64,000 bases of DNA from Phymatolithon calcareum (lineage: Eukaryota; Rhodophyta; Florideophyceae; Hapalidiales): positions 744,001-808,000 of the forward strand of contig OZ345370.1 of assembly GCA_977006965.1 (NCBI GenBank). The letters run 5' to 3'. Shown piece by piece: positions 1 through 10,800 of the stretch. The stretch's first letter is position 1. Each line of letters begins with the position of its first letter. The position numbers were made by a program, and so were the translations under genes. Below the pieces are notes generated by a model, which searched no databases, was not told the DNA's origin, and worked only from the letters and a program-made list of their open reading frames with translations.

Positions 1-1960
1 CAATATTCAATCTTCGACCGGGACAAATCAACGTCATGATGCGACAATCGAACAATGCTTGACGGCGAGTCGGCGTTCGCGTTCATACGAAATCAACCGC
101 AGTAGCAAGTCTGGAAGACTCTATATTACGCTGACAAAGTCCAAAAAAGTAAATAGGACTGTTCTGATAAACCTCGCTGTACAAACTAGTAGTCGTTTCA
201 GCGCTTCCTTGCGAGAAAAGTGGATCTTAGTCCAAAAATCGTCGCGAAAAACAAAGGTAAAGACCATCAAGATTATATATGTCAAGCAAGAGAATACTAC
301 CGGTGGCGATTAAGACACGCTCCAAGTCTGACTGAGTCGCCGTCGGCAACCAGATGCATCGGTGCATGAAGTTCAGTTGCAGCTTACATTGCATTTCCGT
401 ACCGAGCTCCTGAAGATATCGAGCGTTTTTCTGCCCGTTTTCCTATCGAAGGCAATCATGATGTCTTGCCTAGCCCCTTAGAAAATCTGAAAATCTTTGA
501 TCGCCCAGCACCTGGCTTCCTGGCCTATGCTTTGCACGGGTCTTGGGACCAGGCATCACAAGGTGCTTCGGATCTCATCACCCCCGACGCCCACCTGCTG
601 CTGTGGTGCATTAGCTCAAGCAGCTCAGACAAGGGGTTCTTTTGTCAATTGGAGGAATATTTCTTATCCGGTGTTGCTCAGTGTGTACTACTGAAGGCGA
701 TAGAATCTTCGAAACCAGTGGAACTGAATCTGGCGTGCAATACGTCTGTTTCTTGGTCATGCGCTCCCAGTCTAATCTGAAAACAATGCAGAAATGACGT
801 CTGCAAATTTGTAGCAAATGGAAGAGAAGAAACTTCTGAGTTGGTTTTAGTCTGACTCGTTTTCAAGTGGCTGGATGGCCCAGATGCTTCCCCAAATGGA
901 TCTGGAATTCGTTGGAGCTGTGTAAACGGCAACCTAATAACCCAATGGATTTTCTCCTTAAGCGAGCTCTCTGAGATAGGACAACATGTCTTCATAGTGC
1001 ATGTGTGCTGGGATGGTGGTCCGTTCATGATGTCGCTGACGAAGTTGGACCGATATGGAGATAGCGAGGATTCCACTGCGGCCGCAAGGCGCATGACCAG
1101 AATTTCGCGGCACATAGAGTCTCTCGGTACTAATGAGACCATTGTGTCGCAGCACACACAGTAGCGCGGCATACGCATAGTCTGGTGACCATTACGTTGG
1201 GCCCATGTAAGGCTCTCCATGACATCTTGTTAGCTCCAATGACTTGAGATCAAGCGATCACCTTCACGACAGCCGTCTTCGCCATTACTGAATATCGACA
1301 ACTACCATGGAAGTGGCTCCCTCCTTGGCGTCAGCCGGATAATTGACATGCCCTTGTTGGTCTCTCAACAACACAACCAGAAGTATGTGAAAGATAGTAT
1401 TCCGCACGCGCTCAAAATGGCAGACAGAATCTCTGCCGGAAAGAGAGTCTGAATTTGCAGAATAAGGTGCATACTCGAGCTTAATCTTTTTGAGTCAGTA
1501 AGTATATTGTCTCCGTGTATGTCGTTGATTGCTGCTTACTGTACGCCGAAGCTCATGCGGAATGACAAAAGAAAAATGACTCGGCGAAAGTTTTACCAAG
1601 AGTTGTCGAAGCAGTACGGCTACATCTCAGAAGACTCGCACTACACTCGACGTCGCTCCATCACCCTGGACCCGAAGTTTGTGTCAGGAGTGGAGTTGGT
1701 ATTCATCAAACGCCAACGAAGAGGAAACGGAAAGCTGTAGATGAAGAATTCACCCCTTCTACCTTGCAAAATAGGTGCCAACTTGTGAAAAATACAGAAG
1801 GTGAAGTTCGCCTACTCATCTTGTAGCGGACTTGACGGAGCTCTATATTACGTATGTGGTACACCTATTGGTAGAAACTGCTTTGCACTGACAAGTAAAG
1901 ATGATCCATGAGCTTGATGTTATTGACGATGATGCTGATGAGCGATGCACACTTGTTTAA
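1..1960 (+). pseudogene. decayed coding frame, unknown protein
   Basis: One frame (codons beginning at position 1) stays protein-like from 1 to 1740, but it carries seven TAG and seven TGA codons and no TAA. The longest open runs are 370-777, 856-1161, 1243-1449 and 1453-1737. They have mixed hydrophobic and charged composition rather than low complexity. After about 1700 the protein-like signal moves to another frame (an RKRK-containing stretch, then an acidic tail ending with TAA at 1958-1960). I do not recognise the protein. The simplest reading is an old gene or transposon ORF that lost function by point mutation, with at least one frameshift. The window begins inside it, so its 5' end is unknown. 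It lies downstream of, and converges on, the RRP41 gene. An overlapping minus-strand open frame of 180 codons (678-1220) is judged a shadow. Confidence 0.35.
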
Positions 1961-2240
1961 TTCAAAAAAGGGACGTCCTAGACTCTCAAGGGATCTCGCA
2001 AAGGAATTTATTTCACTCTTCCGTGACATGCATTAACTATCGACTTTTCCAGGGCGCCGAGCCCCGGCGGAGAGATTTACAAAAGGGGTTGAGACAGAAC
2101 GCTCCAAGTTTCACATATTCTCCATTCGTCAATGTTCAACTTTATTCACAACCTCCAACAAGCCGTTCTCCTTTCGTTTTCATTGATCGCCAGGCACACT
2201 TTTGACTTCACAGATCGGCCGCCAAGCGCAGACTATTGAG
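1961..2240. other. intergenic, no gene seen
   Basis: This stretch separates the decayed frame from the 3' end of the RRP41 gene. An 86-codon open frame (1945-2205) crosses it but shows no recognisable domain. No RNA gene or repeat was seen. Confidence 0.4.
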
Positions 2241-3017
2241 TTAAAAAGCAACTAGCCCTCTCGAATCTAGCAAATTCAGAGAGTACTGTCGGATTTCGTG
2301 TTCGAGGACATGGAATATCTGTCTGCACCCGATTTCGCAATGGCGCATAGCTTCTGTCAAAACGGAGACATTCGGAAGCTTACTCTCGAGCTCCACACTT
2401 ACGACTTTGCGGGCGTGGGCGAGGATGGCGACGCTAAGTTGAGGACGATCGGCGGCGCTCTCGAGGGCACTGACATCGATGATGAATTCGTTGTCGACGT
2501 AGCCTACACTGCAAGCGACGACAAAATCAGACATTGCTACGCCAGCGTTGACGAGTGCGAGACTTGCGGCATTGATGGCGGCAACGAGGGGAGCGCCGTC
2601 ATTTTGCAAAACTTGAATGTAGATGTCGATCTGCGAGCGTTGGTACGCCTTCAGAAGCACGACACCTTCAAAAACGCGTTGCACTACACGGGCGGCCGCT
2701 GTGCTGCGTCGGTCGCCCTTCCAGGTGTGCTGTCGGCTTGCAGACGCAAAGAGTGCTGTGGAGAACTCGCAGGTGACGATGGCGCCGTCGGCACTACGAC
2801 CTCCCGTCGGCTCACGCGGACCATAGACAGCAGCGAGTACGCGAGTGTTCCCTTGCTCAAAGTAGGCCGAGCCGTCGGCACGGGATAGAGCTCCGAGGGC
2901 ACAACGGATCTTGCGAACCTCGCCTGCGCGGCGGCCGTCAATGCGCAGTCCATCCATTGAAATGAATTCGAGTCCGCCCGCGCCACGCCCACGGCCTCTC
3001 TTCGGTGCTGATGCCAT
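2241..3017 (-). CDS. RRP41: exosome complex component RRP41 (EXOSC4/Ski6-like)
   Basis: This is an RNase PH-fold subunit of the eukaryotic RNA exosome, the 3'-5' RNA degradation and processing complex of nucleus and cytoplasm. The predicted protein is 258 aa, close to the roughly 245 aa of animal and yeast RRP41. In order it shows a basic, Gly/Arg-rich N-terminus (residues 6-13), the RRP41 hallmark RIDGRRAGEVRK (about 25-36), SAYFEQGNTRVL (about 50-61), AAVYGPREPTGG (about 62-73), SQIDIYIQVLQNDGA (about 127-141) and an NAASLALVNAGV helix. The ring subunits of eukaryotic exosomes are generally non-catalytic and act as the RNA channel; that is family knowledge. The ATG at 3017-3015 is chosen because an in-frame extension to 3035 has only a TTG. 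The gene is uninterrupted by introns. It is divergent from the cornichon gene. Confidence 0.93.
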   Translation of the reverse strand: MASAPKRGRGRGAGGLEFISMDGLRIDGRRAGEVRKIRCALGALSRADGSAYFEQGNTRVLAAVYGPREPTGGRSADGAIVTCEFSTALFASASRQHTWKGDRRSTAAARVVQRVFEGVVLLKAYQRSQIDIYIQVLQNDGAPLVAAINAASLALVNAGVAMSDFVVACSVGYVDNEFIIDVSALESAADRPQLSVAILAHARKVVSVELESKLPNVSVLTEAMRHCEIGCRQIFHVLEHEIRQYSLNLLDSRGLVAF

Positions 3018-3470
3018 GTTGTGCAGAAAACACAACTCGATGCGACTTTAGAAGTGGCTTCAAAGTAAAGGAGGATGCCGACGATGTCTTAAAGTGCAGC
3101 TTTTAGCAATGTGGCATGGTCCACAAAAAGGGTGTTGCGAATGAAATCGCTGAGTCCGGCCGTTGTCTTTCTTTTTATAATTTTTAAATTCTTCTCAAAT
3201 ATTTAGTTTTCAATAAGATATTTGTTCGCACTGTAGCTCAGAATTGTGCGCGAATGTTCCTGATAGCGACAGTGACCAAGCTTGGAAGACTCGACTCAAT
3301 TCACTTGGACTTGAGTCCCCTCCTTGCTCAATCAAGCACAAGGGCGATCCAAGTTGGACGCGGTCGGCCCGGGCCTTGACACATCTCTTTCCCGATCCCC
3401 GCGCTGGGCAAACAAAAATCAGACTATTTGCGCGAGCTCTCAATTCGGCGGGAATCTGCTGGTGGCGGCA
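3018..3470. promoter_or_regulatory. divergent intergenic region (RRP41 / cornichon)
   Basis: About 450 bp separate two head-to-head housekeeping genes and so presumably hold both promoters. A T/A-rich block lies at about 3165-3230. The open frame that continues upstream of the cornichon ATG (to 3324) lacks any family similarity and is taken as untranslated or chance. No specific operator was identified. Confidence 0.4.
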
Positions 3471-3884
3471 ATGTCTCTGATCGTGGAGATTACGTTCTGG
3501 GCAACGATCTTCCTGGGCACCGCAGGACTGCTGTTCTGCAGCGTGTACTCGTTGATTCTGTTTTCAGACTTGACCGTGGACCACATTAATCCTATCGAGC
3601 TATGCGGCATTGTCAATCGGTTGATAATCCCCGAATACCTCGGACATTTCTATGTGACAACTATGCTTGTGCTGCGTGGCTACATCTTAACCGCACTGCT
3701 CAACGTCCCTCTCATCGCCTTCCACGTGCGCCGCTTCATGTCGCAGCGGCATCTGCTGGACAATACGTCAATTTTTCAGGACGTTAACCGGGAACGCCGG
3801 GTGTGCGAAATCAAGCTCGGAATGCATTTATTCCTATTCTTCGTCTATCTCTATCTCTTTATTGTTAAGCTCGTTTCTGATTAA
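3471..3884 (+). CDS. cornichon / Erv14 family cargo receptor
   Basis: This is a small ER-Golgi membrane protein of the cornichon/Erv14 family. Family members package transmembrane cargo into COPII vesicles. The product is 137 aa, matching the usual length of about 135-160 aa. It begins MSLIVEITFW, has a first membrane helix (about 3-28), then the diagnostic segment INPIELC..VN.LIIPEYLGH (about 36-57), a second helix, NVPLIAFHVRRFM (about 77-89) and a C-terminal hydrophobic helix (about 118-133). The ATG at 3471 is chosen because it gives the family-typical N-terminus. The longer open frame from 3324 would add 49 residues unlike any cornichon. No intron is visible. The gene converges with the TMEM14/FAX-like gene across about 200 bp. 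Confidence 0.9.
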   Translation: MSLIVEITFWATIFLGTAGLLFCSVYSLILFSDLTVDHINPIELCGIVNRLIIPEYLGHFYVTTMLVLRGYILTALLNVPLIAFHVRRFMSQRHLLDNTSIFQDVNRERRVCEIKLGMHLFLFFVYLYLFIVKLVSD

Positions 3885-4086
3885 CGTCGTCGCGCGTCAA
3901 GACGAGAATGCAGCGTTCCCCCGTCCAGCCGTGTCGGCGAGCATCACACCGAGCAATGAACGGCCCAAGTTTATTCAAGTTGTGTCCCGCCTTGCAACTA
4001 TAGAGCCACAGAAGACAGACAGACTTAGAACAGTTGTGTGCCCTACCGCGCCTACGTAAAGACAACCCATACGCTCCACTCAGTTC
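3885..4086. other. convergent 3' intergenic region
   Basis: About 200 bp lie between the stop codons of two convergent genes and must hold both 3' ends. No canonical AATAAA was noticed on either strand, and no hairpin terminator would be expected in a eukaryote. Confidence 0.35.
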
Positions 4087-4518
4087 CTATGCGTAGATAG
4101 CGTACGCGAAGAATGCGGCTGCGAGCACCGACAGCGTGGCGAGCATGCCGGCCGGCATGAACTTCTTAGTTGCTACAAGCCGCGACACAAACACCGCAAC
4201 AAGCACCAACGCAGTGCCAAGCGCCAGCGGCACGCTGTTGCGCACATACGCGACGGCCAGAAGGGCCCCGGCTGCAGCGCCGGACAGCGCGCTCATCTTG
4301 GATCCGCTCTTCAAAAATGCACCAATTCCGCCTCCAGCCATGAATACGCCATAGACGGCAATGGCTGTGCGCACTGCTTCACCGCTCACCATATGCACTT
4401 TCACCGGCCGCACAGAGCGCACCGGTGCGGTTCGCTGGCGAGCCACTCGGGCGCATAGAGCGTGAGGCCTCGGTTGAACGCACAACGGCGCAGACGCTGC
4501 AAATGCAAGACGTGCCAT
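4087..4518 (-). CDS. TMEM14/FAX-like small membrane protein, probably plastid-targeted
   Basis: The product is 143 aa. After a roughly 45-residue N-terminus rich in Ala, Arg and Pro without acidic residues (transit-peptide-like) come four hydrophobic segments with Gly/Ala-rich packing: VYGVFMAGGGIGAF, SALSGAAAGALLAVAYV, LALGTALVLVAVFVSRL and AGMLATLSVLAAAFFAYAI. This four-helix, glycine-rich pattern, with KSGSKMS after helix 1 and a KKFMPAG turn before the last helix, is that of the TMEM14 (Tmemb_14) family. Its plastid members include the FAX fatty-acid exporters of the chloroplast inner envelope. The fatty-acid export role is inferred from family and targeting, not shown. The ATG at 4518-4516 gives the best N-terminus. 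An open extension to 4653 begins with a non-ATG codon. Confidence 0.8.
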   Translation of the reverse strand: MARLAFAASAPLCVQPRPHALCARVARQRTAPVRSVRPVKVHMVSGEAVRTAIAVYGVFMAGGGIGAFLKSGSKMSALSGAAAGALLAVAYVRNSVPLALGTALVLVAVFVSRLVATKKFMPAGMLATLSVLAAAFFAYAIYA

Positions 4519-5043
4519 CGCTGGTCGATAGAAGTGAACGGCAACGGTGGGCGGTAATTCAAACCTATAGCACTGTACAGTAGATGATAAGCTCCTTGAG
4601 TCGTGGGGCGTCTGGAGATCGGTGTGACTTATGCTGCGCGGTGATGAGGGCAATCAAAAAATTTTGAGTCTCAAGGTTGAGCTTACTTACAGTAAGGTGT
4701 TTGAATTGTCAATTACCGAATCCGATCAACGACCTGTACAGTACTATGAAATTTGTAATAAGAGCAATGATTCTAAGTGTTTGTGTTTCAACGTTTGTCA
4801 AGCGGAAGGGCTGGCTAGGGTTTCTTACTGCTGCCAGTTTGTTCAAGGCCACATATCCGGCGTACCTGACGGCCAGATGCAACTGTGAAAAATAAAGTTG
4901 ACCTTGACGGCAGGCAGCTGAATACCAATGGCTCTGCTCAACACACTGCACGACTCGCGAAATGAAGGGACATTCTGGGTACGACCTAGTCCTGGAACGA
5001 GAACGCCGGCGTATGCAGCTACTTTAGCTTAGCTTAGCTTAGC
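4519..5043. other. intergenic region between two minus-strand genes
   Basis: The roughly 525 bp hold the promoter of the TMEM14/FAX-like gene and the 3' region of the dehydrogenase gene. Open frames of 70-85 codons on both strands have no recognisable content. An AATAAA at about 4890 is on the wrong strand for both genes. Confidence 0.35.
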
Positions 5044-5045
5044 TT
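5026..5045. repeat. pentanucleotide microsatellite (AGCTT)4
   Basis: Four perfect AGCTT units run up to and into the stop codon of the minus-strand dehydrogenase gene (TAA on the complement of 5044-5046). Array-length change here would alter only the 3' end of that gene. Confidence 0.85.
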
Positions 5046-5835
5046 AATCCTTTGCAGCCTCGGCAAGTAAAGTTTTAAAATCTACTTTCGGCGCATTCGT
5101 CTCCGCGACTACTTCGACAGTCTTGCCGGCCGCCGCCTCCGGATTCAAAACAGCTGCGACTATAAGCTCTGCAATTTGCATTCTCGATACAAATCCACCA
5201 GCTATAGAGTTCCGAGGGCTTAGTCGAACATTATGTGTCAGATAATAGTCATCTTTCGGGTCCTCCATTCCCCCCGGTCTCACAATGAGATACTTCTTCC
5301 CGCACTCGCGGGCAACGCGCCTCGTCACATGTTCCGAATAGTCCTTAAACAGCAGCACTGCTCCAAACAAGTTGAGAAAAGCCGCCGGAAACGCCCACGG
5401 TCGACCAACCCCGATTGACGACACTACAATAAGTTGATCAACAGTCGCACTTTTCGCTCCAGCAGTCATCAGATTGGCAATTCCGAGTCCGTCGATTTTT
5501 CCCCACGACAACGGTGCACCAAGTGTAGATACAACCACGTTCATGTCTGCCACCGCTGCTCCCAGCTCCTTGCTTCGCGTTACATCGAAGGGGACGTACT
5601 CTACTAGCTTACCGGCATCTCCCAGTTCACCGACGCGCTCGCGACACACAGAAGGGTCTCGGCTTGCAGCGCGCACGCGACACCCCGCCTCGGCAAGTCG
5701 CTTCACGAGACGACGTCCGACGTTTCCCGTGGCACCGGCTACGAACACTGCTGGTGCACCGCTTGACGAGCGCACTGGTGGCGGTGCGGCGGATGCACGG
5801 AATGGCCCGGCAGTACAGAAGGCCAAGCAAACCAT
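5044..5835 (-). CDS. atypical short-chain dehydrogenase, NAD(P)-binding, probably plastid-targeted
   Basis: The 263-aa product has a Rossmann nucleotide-binding motif VAGATGNVGRRLV at about residue 31 (TGxxGxxG class), then RAASRDPSV, the VVSTLGAP strand, a VVSSIGVGRPW segment and an IVRPGGMED segment. This matches atypical (extended NmrA/Tic62/Ycf39-like) SDRs, which bind NADP(H) and often lack the classical YxxxK catalytic pair. A clean YxxxK is not seen here. Residues 1-30 (MVCLAFCTAGPFRAS...) lack acidic residues and are rich in Ala, Ser, Arg and Pro, like a plastid transit peptide. A redox or assembly-factor role in the plastid is inference. The ATG at 5835-5833 is chosen because the upstream extension to 5919 has a non-ATG start and would hide the transit peptide. 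No intron is visible. Confidence 0.85.
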   Translation of the reverse strand: MVCLAFCTAGPFRASAAPPPVRSSSGAPAVFVAGATGNVGRRLVKRLAEAGCRVRAASRDPSVCRERVGELGDAGKLVEYVPFDVTRSKELGAAVADMNVVVSTLGAPLSWGKIDGLGIANLMTAGAKSATVDQLIVVSSIGVGRPWAFPAAFLNLFGAVLLFKDYSEHVTRRVARECGKKYLIVRPGGMEDPKDDYYLTHNVRLSPRNSIAGGFVSRMQIAELIVAAVLNPEAAAGKTVEVVAETNAPKVDFKTLLAEAAKD

Positions 5836-6562
5836 TATGATGATGGCAGTCTGCTTGCAGTGAAAAAATTCGTATTGCGCATGACTTCCCTGCTTGCGCA
5901 CAATTGTGCAATTGCACACAGGGAAAGCTAACTTTTTTATACTTCAGTTTTTTTCGGGGAACAATCAACGCCGCACACGTCATCCCATCGCCGAGATCAC
6001 AGCTGATCTCGTCGGCGATAGGGATGAGCATACAGTAGATCAACATCCGTGATGCTGATTATTAATCAACGACCAGATTGATTAATCAATTATGGTAGTG
6101 TAATGCCTTTGAGTGGGCATTATGATGCGCACCTCAGAGAGATCTTTTTACTGTACGTTAGCCAATCATCGTTGAGTACCTGCGGGAGATTTTAGTAGAA
6201 ATAGCTCGCCTAGTTCACGTAGCATAGCGAGCAGAGAGGGAACACCCAACACAACCCAACACAATAATGGAGACACTCAACTTCTCCACGGGCATACGTT
6301 TCCAAATAAACGAACCCGCACAGACGACTTCACTGTGCGGGGTGCCCTCTAGTGTGCCTTCACGCACGCACTTAACGACGCACAACCAACGCGTACATTA
6401 CATGGTGGATCTGCTACTCGTTTTCAAACCTCGCGCATAGCTCTTGCTCTGCGCTCACCTCGTTGCGAACTTTCCTGCTTCGCGCTTCGTCCCCAACGCA
6501 AGCACCGTTTCGGTACTTGCCTCACCGTATTCTCGCCGTTTCGCTTCATCCTGTTTCATACC
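5836..6562. other. boundary between gene island and gypsy element
   Basis: This stretch holds the dehydrogenase promoter and the leader of the gypsy element. It includes a perfect 14-bp palindrome, ATTGATTAATCAAT, at 6077-6090 and a run of CAACACAACCCAACACAA at about 6247. No long terminal repeat matching the 3' side of the gypsy element was found, so the element's true left end is not defined. Confidence 0.4.
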
Positions 6563-7810
6563 ATGACGATGAACAACGCTGTGGAACAAAACTACATGGC
6601 GCGACAAATTATTGTCGCCCAGCAGAAACTCCACGACACATTCGTGTATCGCCCCGATATGGACGCTTCGTACTGGATCTCGGGCGCGGCAGTCCTCTGT
6701 CATGACCTCAATGTACGCAATCCGGTGGATATCGCTCGTCTCCTCACTGCCGAACTTCGGAACTGCCGTCCTATTCAGGATGCCGTGGAGGAGAACATCG
6801 CGTCACACGAACCCAGAGACGGTCCGCAAACGCCATGTTCTCCTGTCTGTCTTTTGGAATTCGCTCTCTCCAACGATCGCGTGAACACCAAACCAACGGC
6901 GGACCTCACCAGCGCTCTTTCTCGCTACGTAAAACCTCCGACTATGGACGTCAATGAGCATTTTCCGCCCATTTGGCCAAGGAGGAAGACTTACTTCGCC
7001 GCCGAGACGTTCGAATTTCATCCGACGCTTTTCACGAGGCGATGTACGGCAGTACCACTCAGGCTGGAAAACACGTTTCTGGTGCTGTCGAGGACGCAAT
7101 CGTTGCTCGACTTCTCGACTCCTTATGTCCATCCGAGCCGGATTTGATCGAGCATTTAGACCGCCTAATCTTGTACTGGGGTGAGTCTGACCGCTCTTAT
7201 TGAATCCATAGGCTCGCACGAACGCAAGATGAACTCTTTACCGGCCTCTTCGTCCTCCGCTCATGGATCTTCCCTCATCCGGCACTACCAGGAAAAGACT
7301 GAGGCTCGCTCATCTCGCTCTACCGCACGAGCTTACAATTTGTACGACCCCCACTACGTATCTCCGCTCGGCTCGTCCGCGTCCTGTCTCTGCAGAACTT
7401 CCGACGAAACGGCTCCGGTCTGAACAGATACGCCAGGACAACGACAATCCGACCCTCATTCAGTCGATCGCAAATATTTCTTCCGTTGCGGACACACTGA
7501 AAAGTATGTACGCCGACTGAAACCCCGGCGAGGTCCCGGAGAAGTCGTCGAGGAAACCGAGACGCGCGACAACCACGCGCGCTATGCACTGTTTGCGCTG
7601 CGGGAGCCCTTGTCATCACATTTCCGAGTGTGCTATCGAGGACGATGACATCGCCAAGGATATGCGGGAAGAGAACTCTGCAAACCACGGTTTCCATCCG
7701 CTTCCTCGGTACGCCGAGCACAGGTCTTCGCTGGCACATACGTGGATACTGCGCGAGACTCGTTGGCCTAAGTCCTGGCTTCGCTCGCCTCGCGATTCAA
7801 AAAACTAGAC
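6563..7810 (+). pseudogene. gypsy Gag, frameshifted
   Basis: The reading starts at ATG 6563. A capsid-like stretch runs to about 6960, where the frame shifts. It continues as a helical segment (AKEEDLLRRRDVR... LIEHLDRLILYW) to about 7180, then shifts again into a Ser/Arg-rich linker. A retroviral-type CCHC zinc knuckle follows at about 7590-7631 (C-x2-C-x4-H-x4-C; CLRCGSPCHHISEC), which identifies the nucleocapsid end. Gag would package the element RNA in cytoplasmic particles. At least three frame changes make it non-functional. Confidence 0.75.
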
Positions 7811-7858
7811 TCGGCTGGCATCTCTCCCTGGCATGCCAGCCTGATCCAAGATCCATGG

Positions 7859-10800
7859 TCACTGTCCATAGACTCCGGCCAAATTGTTTGCGGTGTCTCC
7901 GCCTATGCTCAGCTGAAGTCGACCTCTCGTTTCACGACATCCATCCAGCTCCTCAACTCGGTTCATGGTTCTGTCACTGCCTTGGTTGACACTGGCGCCG
8001 AGCGCACCTGCATCTCTACAACTCTGTTCCACAAAATGCGTTCCAAAGAAAAATCTCTGCGTCTCTTCGATCCCTCTCTCTGTCTCTCTGGTGCTAACGG
8101 ATCTCTTCTCTCCGTCAAAGGCGCTGTTCGTTTTTCTCTCTCGCTCACACATCGTCTTTCTGCCACAACCGATGTTATCGTCTGCGACAATCTCTCGCAC
8201 GATGTTATTCTCGGTTCGGACGTCCTCATCAGCACCCGCGCTGTTATAAACTTACACGACCAGTCCGTGATGTTCCGCTCTCCTGACCCATCCGTTTCTC
8301 CGGAGTATGCCTACTTTGTCACTGTTCCTGTTCCGCAGACGTACCTCACTCTGTCCGATGATGTGACGATTCTTCCTAGACAACAGCAGCTTGTGGTGAC
8401 ACATTTCTCCTCCCCGCCGCGCTCTCCTGTGGTTTTGGCTCTCCCGAACGTGACTTCCACGGCACAGCTCCACATCTGTGTCTCTAACGCAGTGTTCGAC
8501 TCATCGAGCGTTAATATGCACATAATGGTGGCAAACCCGATGGCGTTTCCCGCACGGCTACCTAAGGGACTGCGCTTGTCCGTCGTTCACACTTTTCACG
8601 ACCTCAACCTGGTACCTATCGGGACTATACGCATTTCCGATCAGCAGGCTGATTTATCCTTGTCCGAAATTCCCGCGGATGTGTCTTTACGACCGGCATC
8701 GCTTGCAACAGACGAAGCCTCTTTCATTTTTGACGACAACTCGCCTACTCTCGACTACGGTACTGCTCTCGATTCCAACCTGTCTGCTGAACAGGGCAAT
8801 CAACTCCGTGCGGTGCTTCAATCCCACGCAGACGTTTTCGCAACGGTCCCGTCCGCGCCGGAAACTATGCGAAATATCCCTCCCGTCACAATCGACACTG
8901 GACCTGCGCAACCTATTTTCTGTCCTCCTTTCCGTCGTCATCCCCTTTTCCATCGACACATCGAAGAGCAAATCCAGCACATGCTGCAACAGGGTCTTAT
9001 CGAGGAAAGTCGTTCCAACTGGTCTTTTCCTGTTTTTCTGGTGTCCAAACCCAACGGAAAAATACGATTTTGCATTGATTACCGCCGCCTTAATCCAGTC
9101 ACTCTTCAAGCCGCGTATAGGCTACCAAGCTTGGATGACATTTTGGACTCTTTGCACGGCATGAAGTATTTCTCCACTCTTGACACTGCTTCTGGATTCC
9201 ATCAACTGCCTTTGGACCGCACATCAAGGGAAAAGACTGCTTTCTACACTCGGTCCGGCCTGCATCAATGGCGTCGATTACCTTTCGGATGGATAAATGC
9301 ACCGGCTCTGTTCCAAAAGACCATGGACTACATTATTCGTGACCTCAATTACCATTGCGCTCTCATCTATTTAGATGACATAATCGTGTTTTCTTCATCG
9401 TTCGAGAATCATCTTCGCGATTTACGTGTTATTTTCAACCCTTTGCGCTACTTCAGGTGTCAGCTGAACCTTCGCAAATGCAAGTTTGGCGCAGCCAATA
9501 TCGTGTACTTGGGTCACGTTGTTGATCAACACGGGGTACTTCCCAAACCGGCATTAGTCGAAGCAGTTAAGAACTTTCCGTCTCTACAGAATGCTGAAAG
9601 TCCTTCTGCAGCGAAAAAGGCTATCAAAAGCTTCGTGGCGCTCGCCAATTTCTATCCGATTCGTCCCGCGTTTCGCTCACATCGCTGCACCTTTGGTTTC
9701 TTTAAGCCGGAAGAATTCGGAATTTGTTTGGACTCCAGAACCTGCAACTTCCTTTTCTGAACTTCTGAACTGCATTTCCCGCAGTCCTGTTCTCGCCTTT
9801 CCCCAATGGGAAAAGCCTTTCATTCTCTCTACCGATGCCAGCGACATTGGCGTCGGCGCTGTGCTGCAACAACATGACGACTCTGGCGAGCTCAAGCCTG
9901 TCCAGTTTCTAAGTCACGCATTCACTTACCGTGAATCTGACTGGATCACTCCCGAGAAGGAACTTTTCTCTTTCGTCTACGCCCTCAAGAAATTTCGCGT
10001 GTATCTTTACGGACGCCCATTCGTCTGGCGCACTGACGCCTCTTCCCTTCATTGGCTCTCCACAGCGAAATCGCTGGCTCCCAAGTTGCTTCGCTGCTCG
10101 CTCTTAGTTTCAAGCTTCCGTTTTATTGTCGAACATGTGCCTGGACCAGTAATCAAGTGGCCGACTCTTTGTCCCGGAAACCTATTTCTTTGAGGTCCGT
10201 TTCTCCGATTATTAAGCATCCGCTCGAGATCTTTATCGGTATCGCCCTAATCGTCGGGCAGACCTTCTCCGACTGACGCCGGCCTCTTCACCGCCACAAG
10301 GCTGATCTCCGCACAATACCGCGATCCCTATTGTCGGATGTGGCACGAGCATCTGGGCAGAACTCAAGCGCTATCGCCACTCTTTTCACCGGAGGCGCGT
10401 GCTATGCAACATTGCCGCGATCAACACAAGACTAAACTACGAACTCTCTCCACCCGTTTCATCATCGTCGAAGGTATCCTGATGCGCATCATGGACTTTA
10501 CTTCCTACTCTGAGATCCATCAAGCAGGTGATCTTCCCCGATCTCGTTCGTTCTTACGCCCTGTCATTCTCCACTCTCTTCGGGAATACGTCCTTAAACA
10601 CTTCCATCTACCAGCCCATCGCAGCGATTTGCGAACTCTGCGTGACATTTCCCGACATTTCTACTGGCCTCATCTCTTCAAAGATGTAGTTATGTTCGTA
10701 TCATCATGTAACCCGTGCAATAGTCGCAACTCCAAGTCGTATCTGCAAGGACTTTTGAGTTCCACTCCGGAAACCTCCCCAACACATCGCATGTCCTTGG

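Noticed and set aside
370-1161. Two in-frame TGA codons in a long frame, suggesting a selenoprotein
   Set aside because: TAG codons also interrupt the same frame, further stops follow and no SECIS-like hairpin was recognised. Decay explains it better.
678-1220. 180-codon minus-strand open frame
   Set aside because: It is antisense to the better-composed plus frame, lacks an ATG-led conserved start and shows no domain.
3324-3470. N-terminal extension of the cornichon protein
   Set aside because: The extra 49 residues are unlike the family and would place a hydrophilic leader before the first membrane helix.
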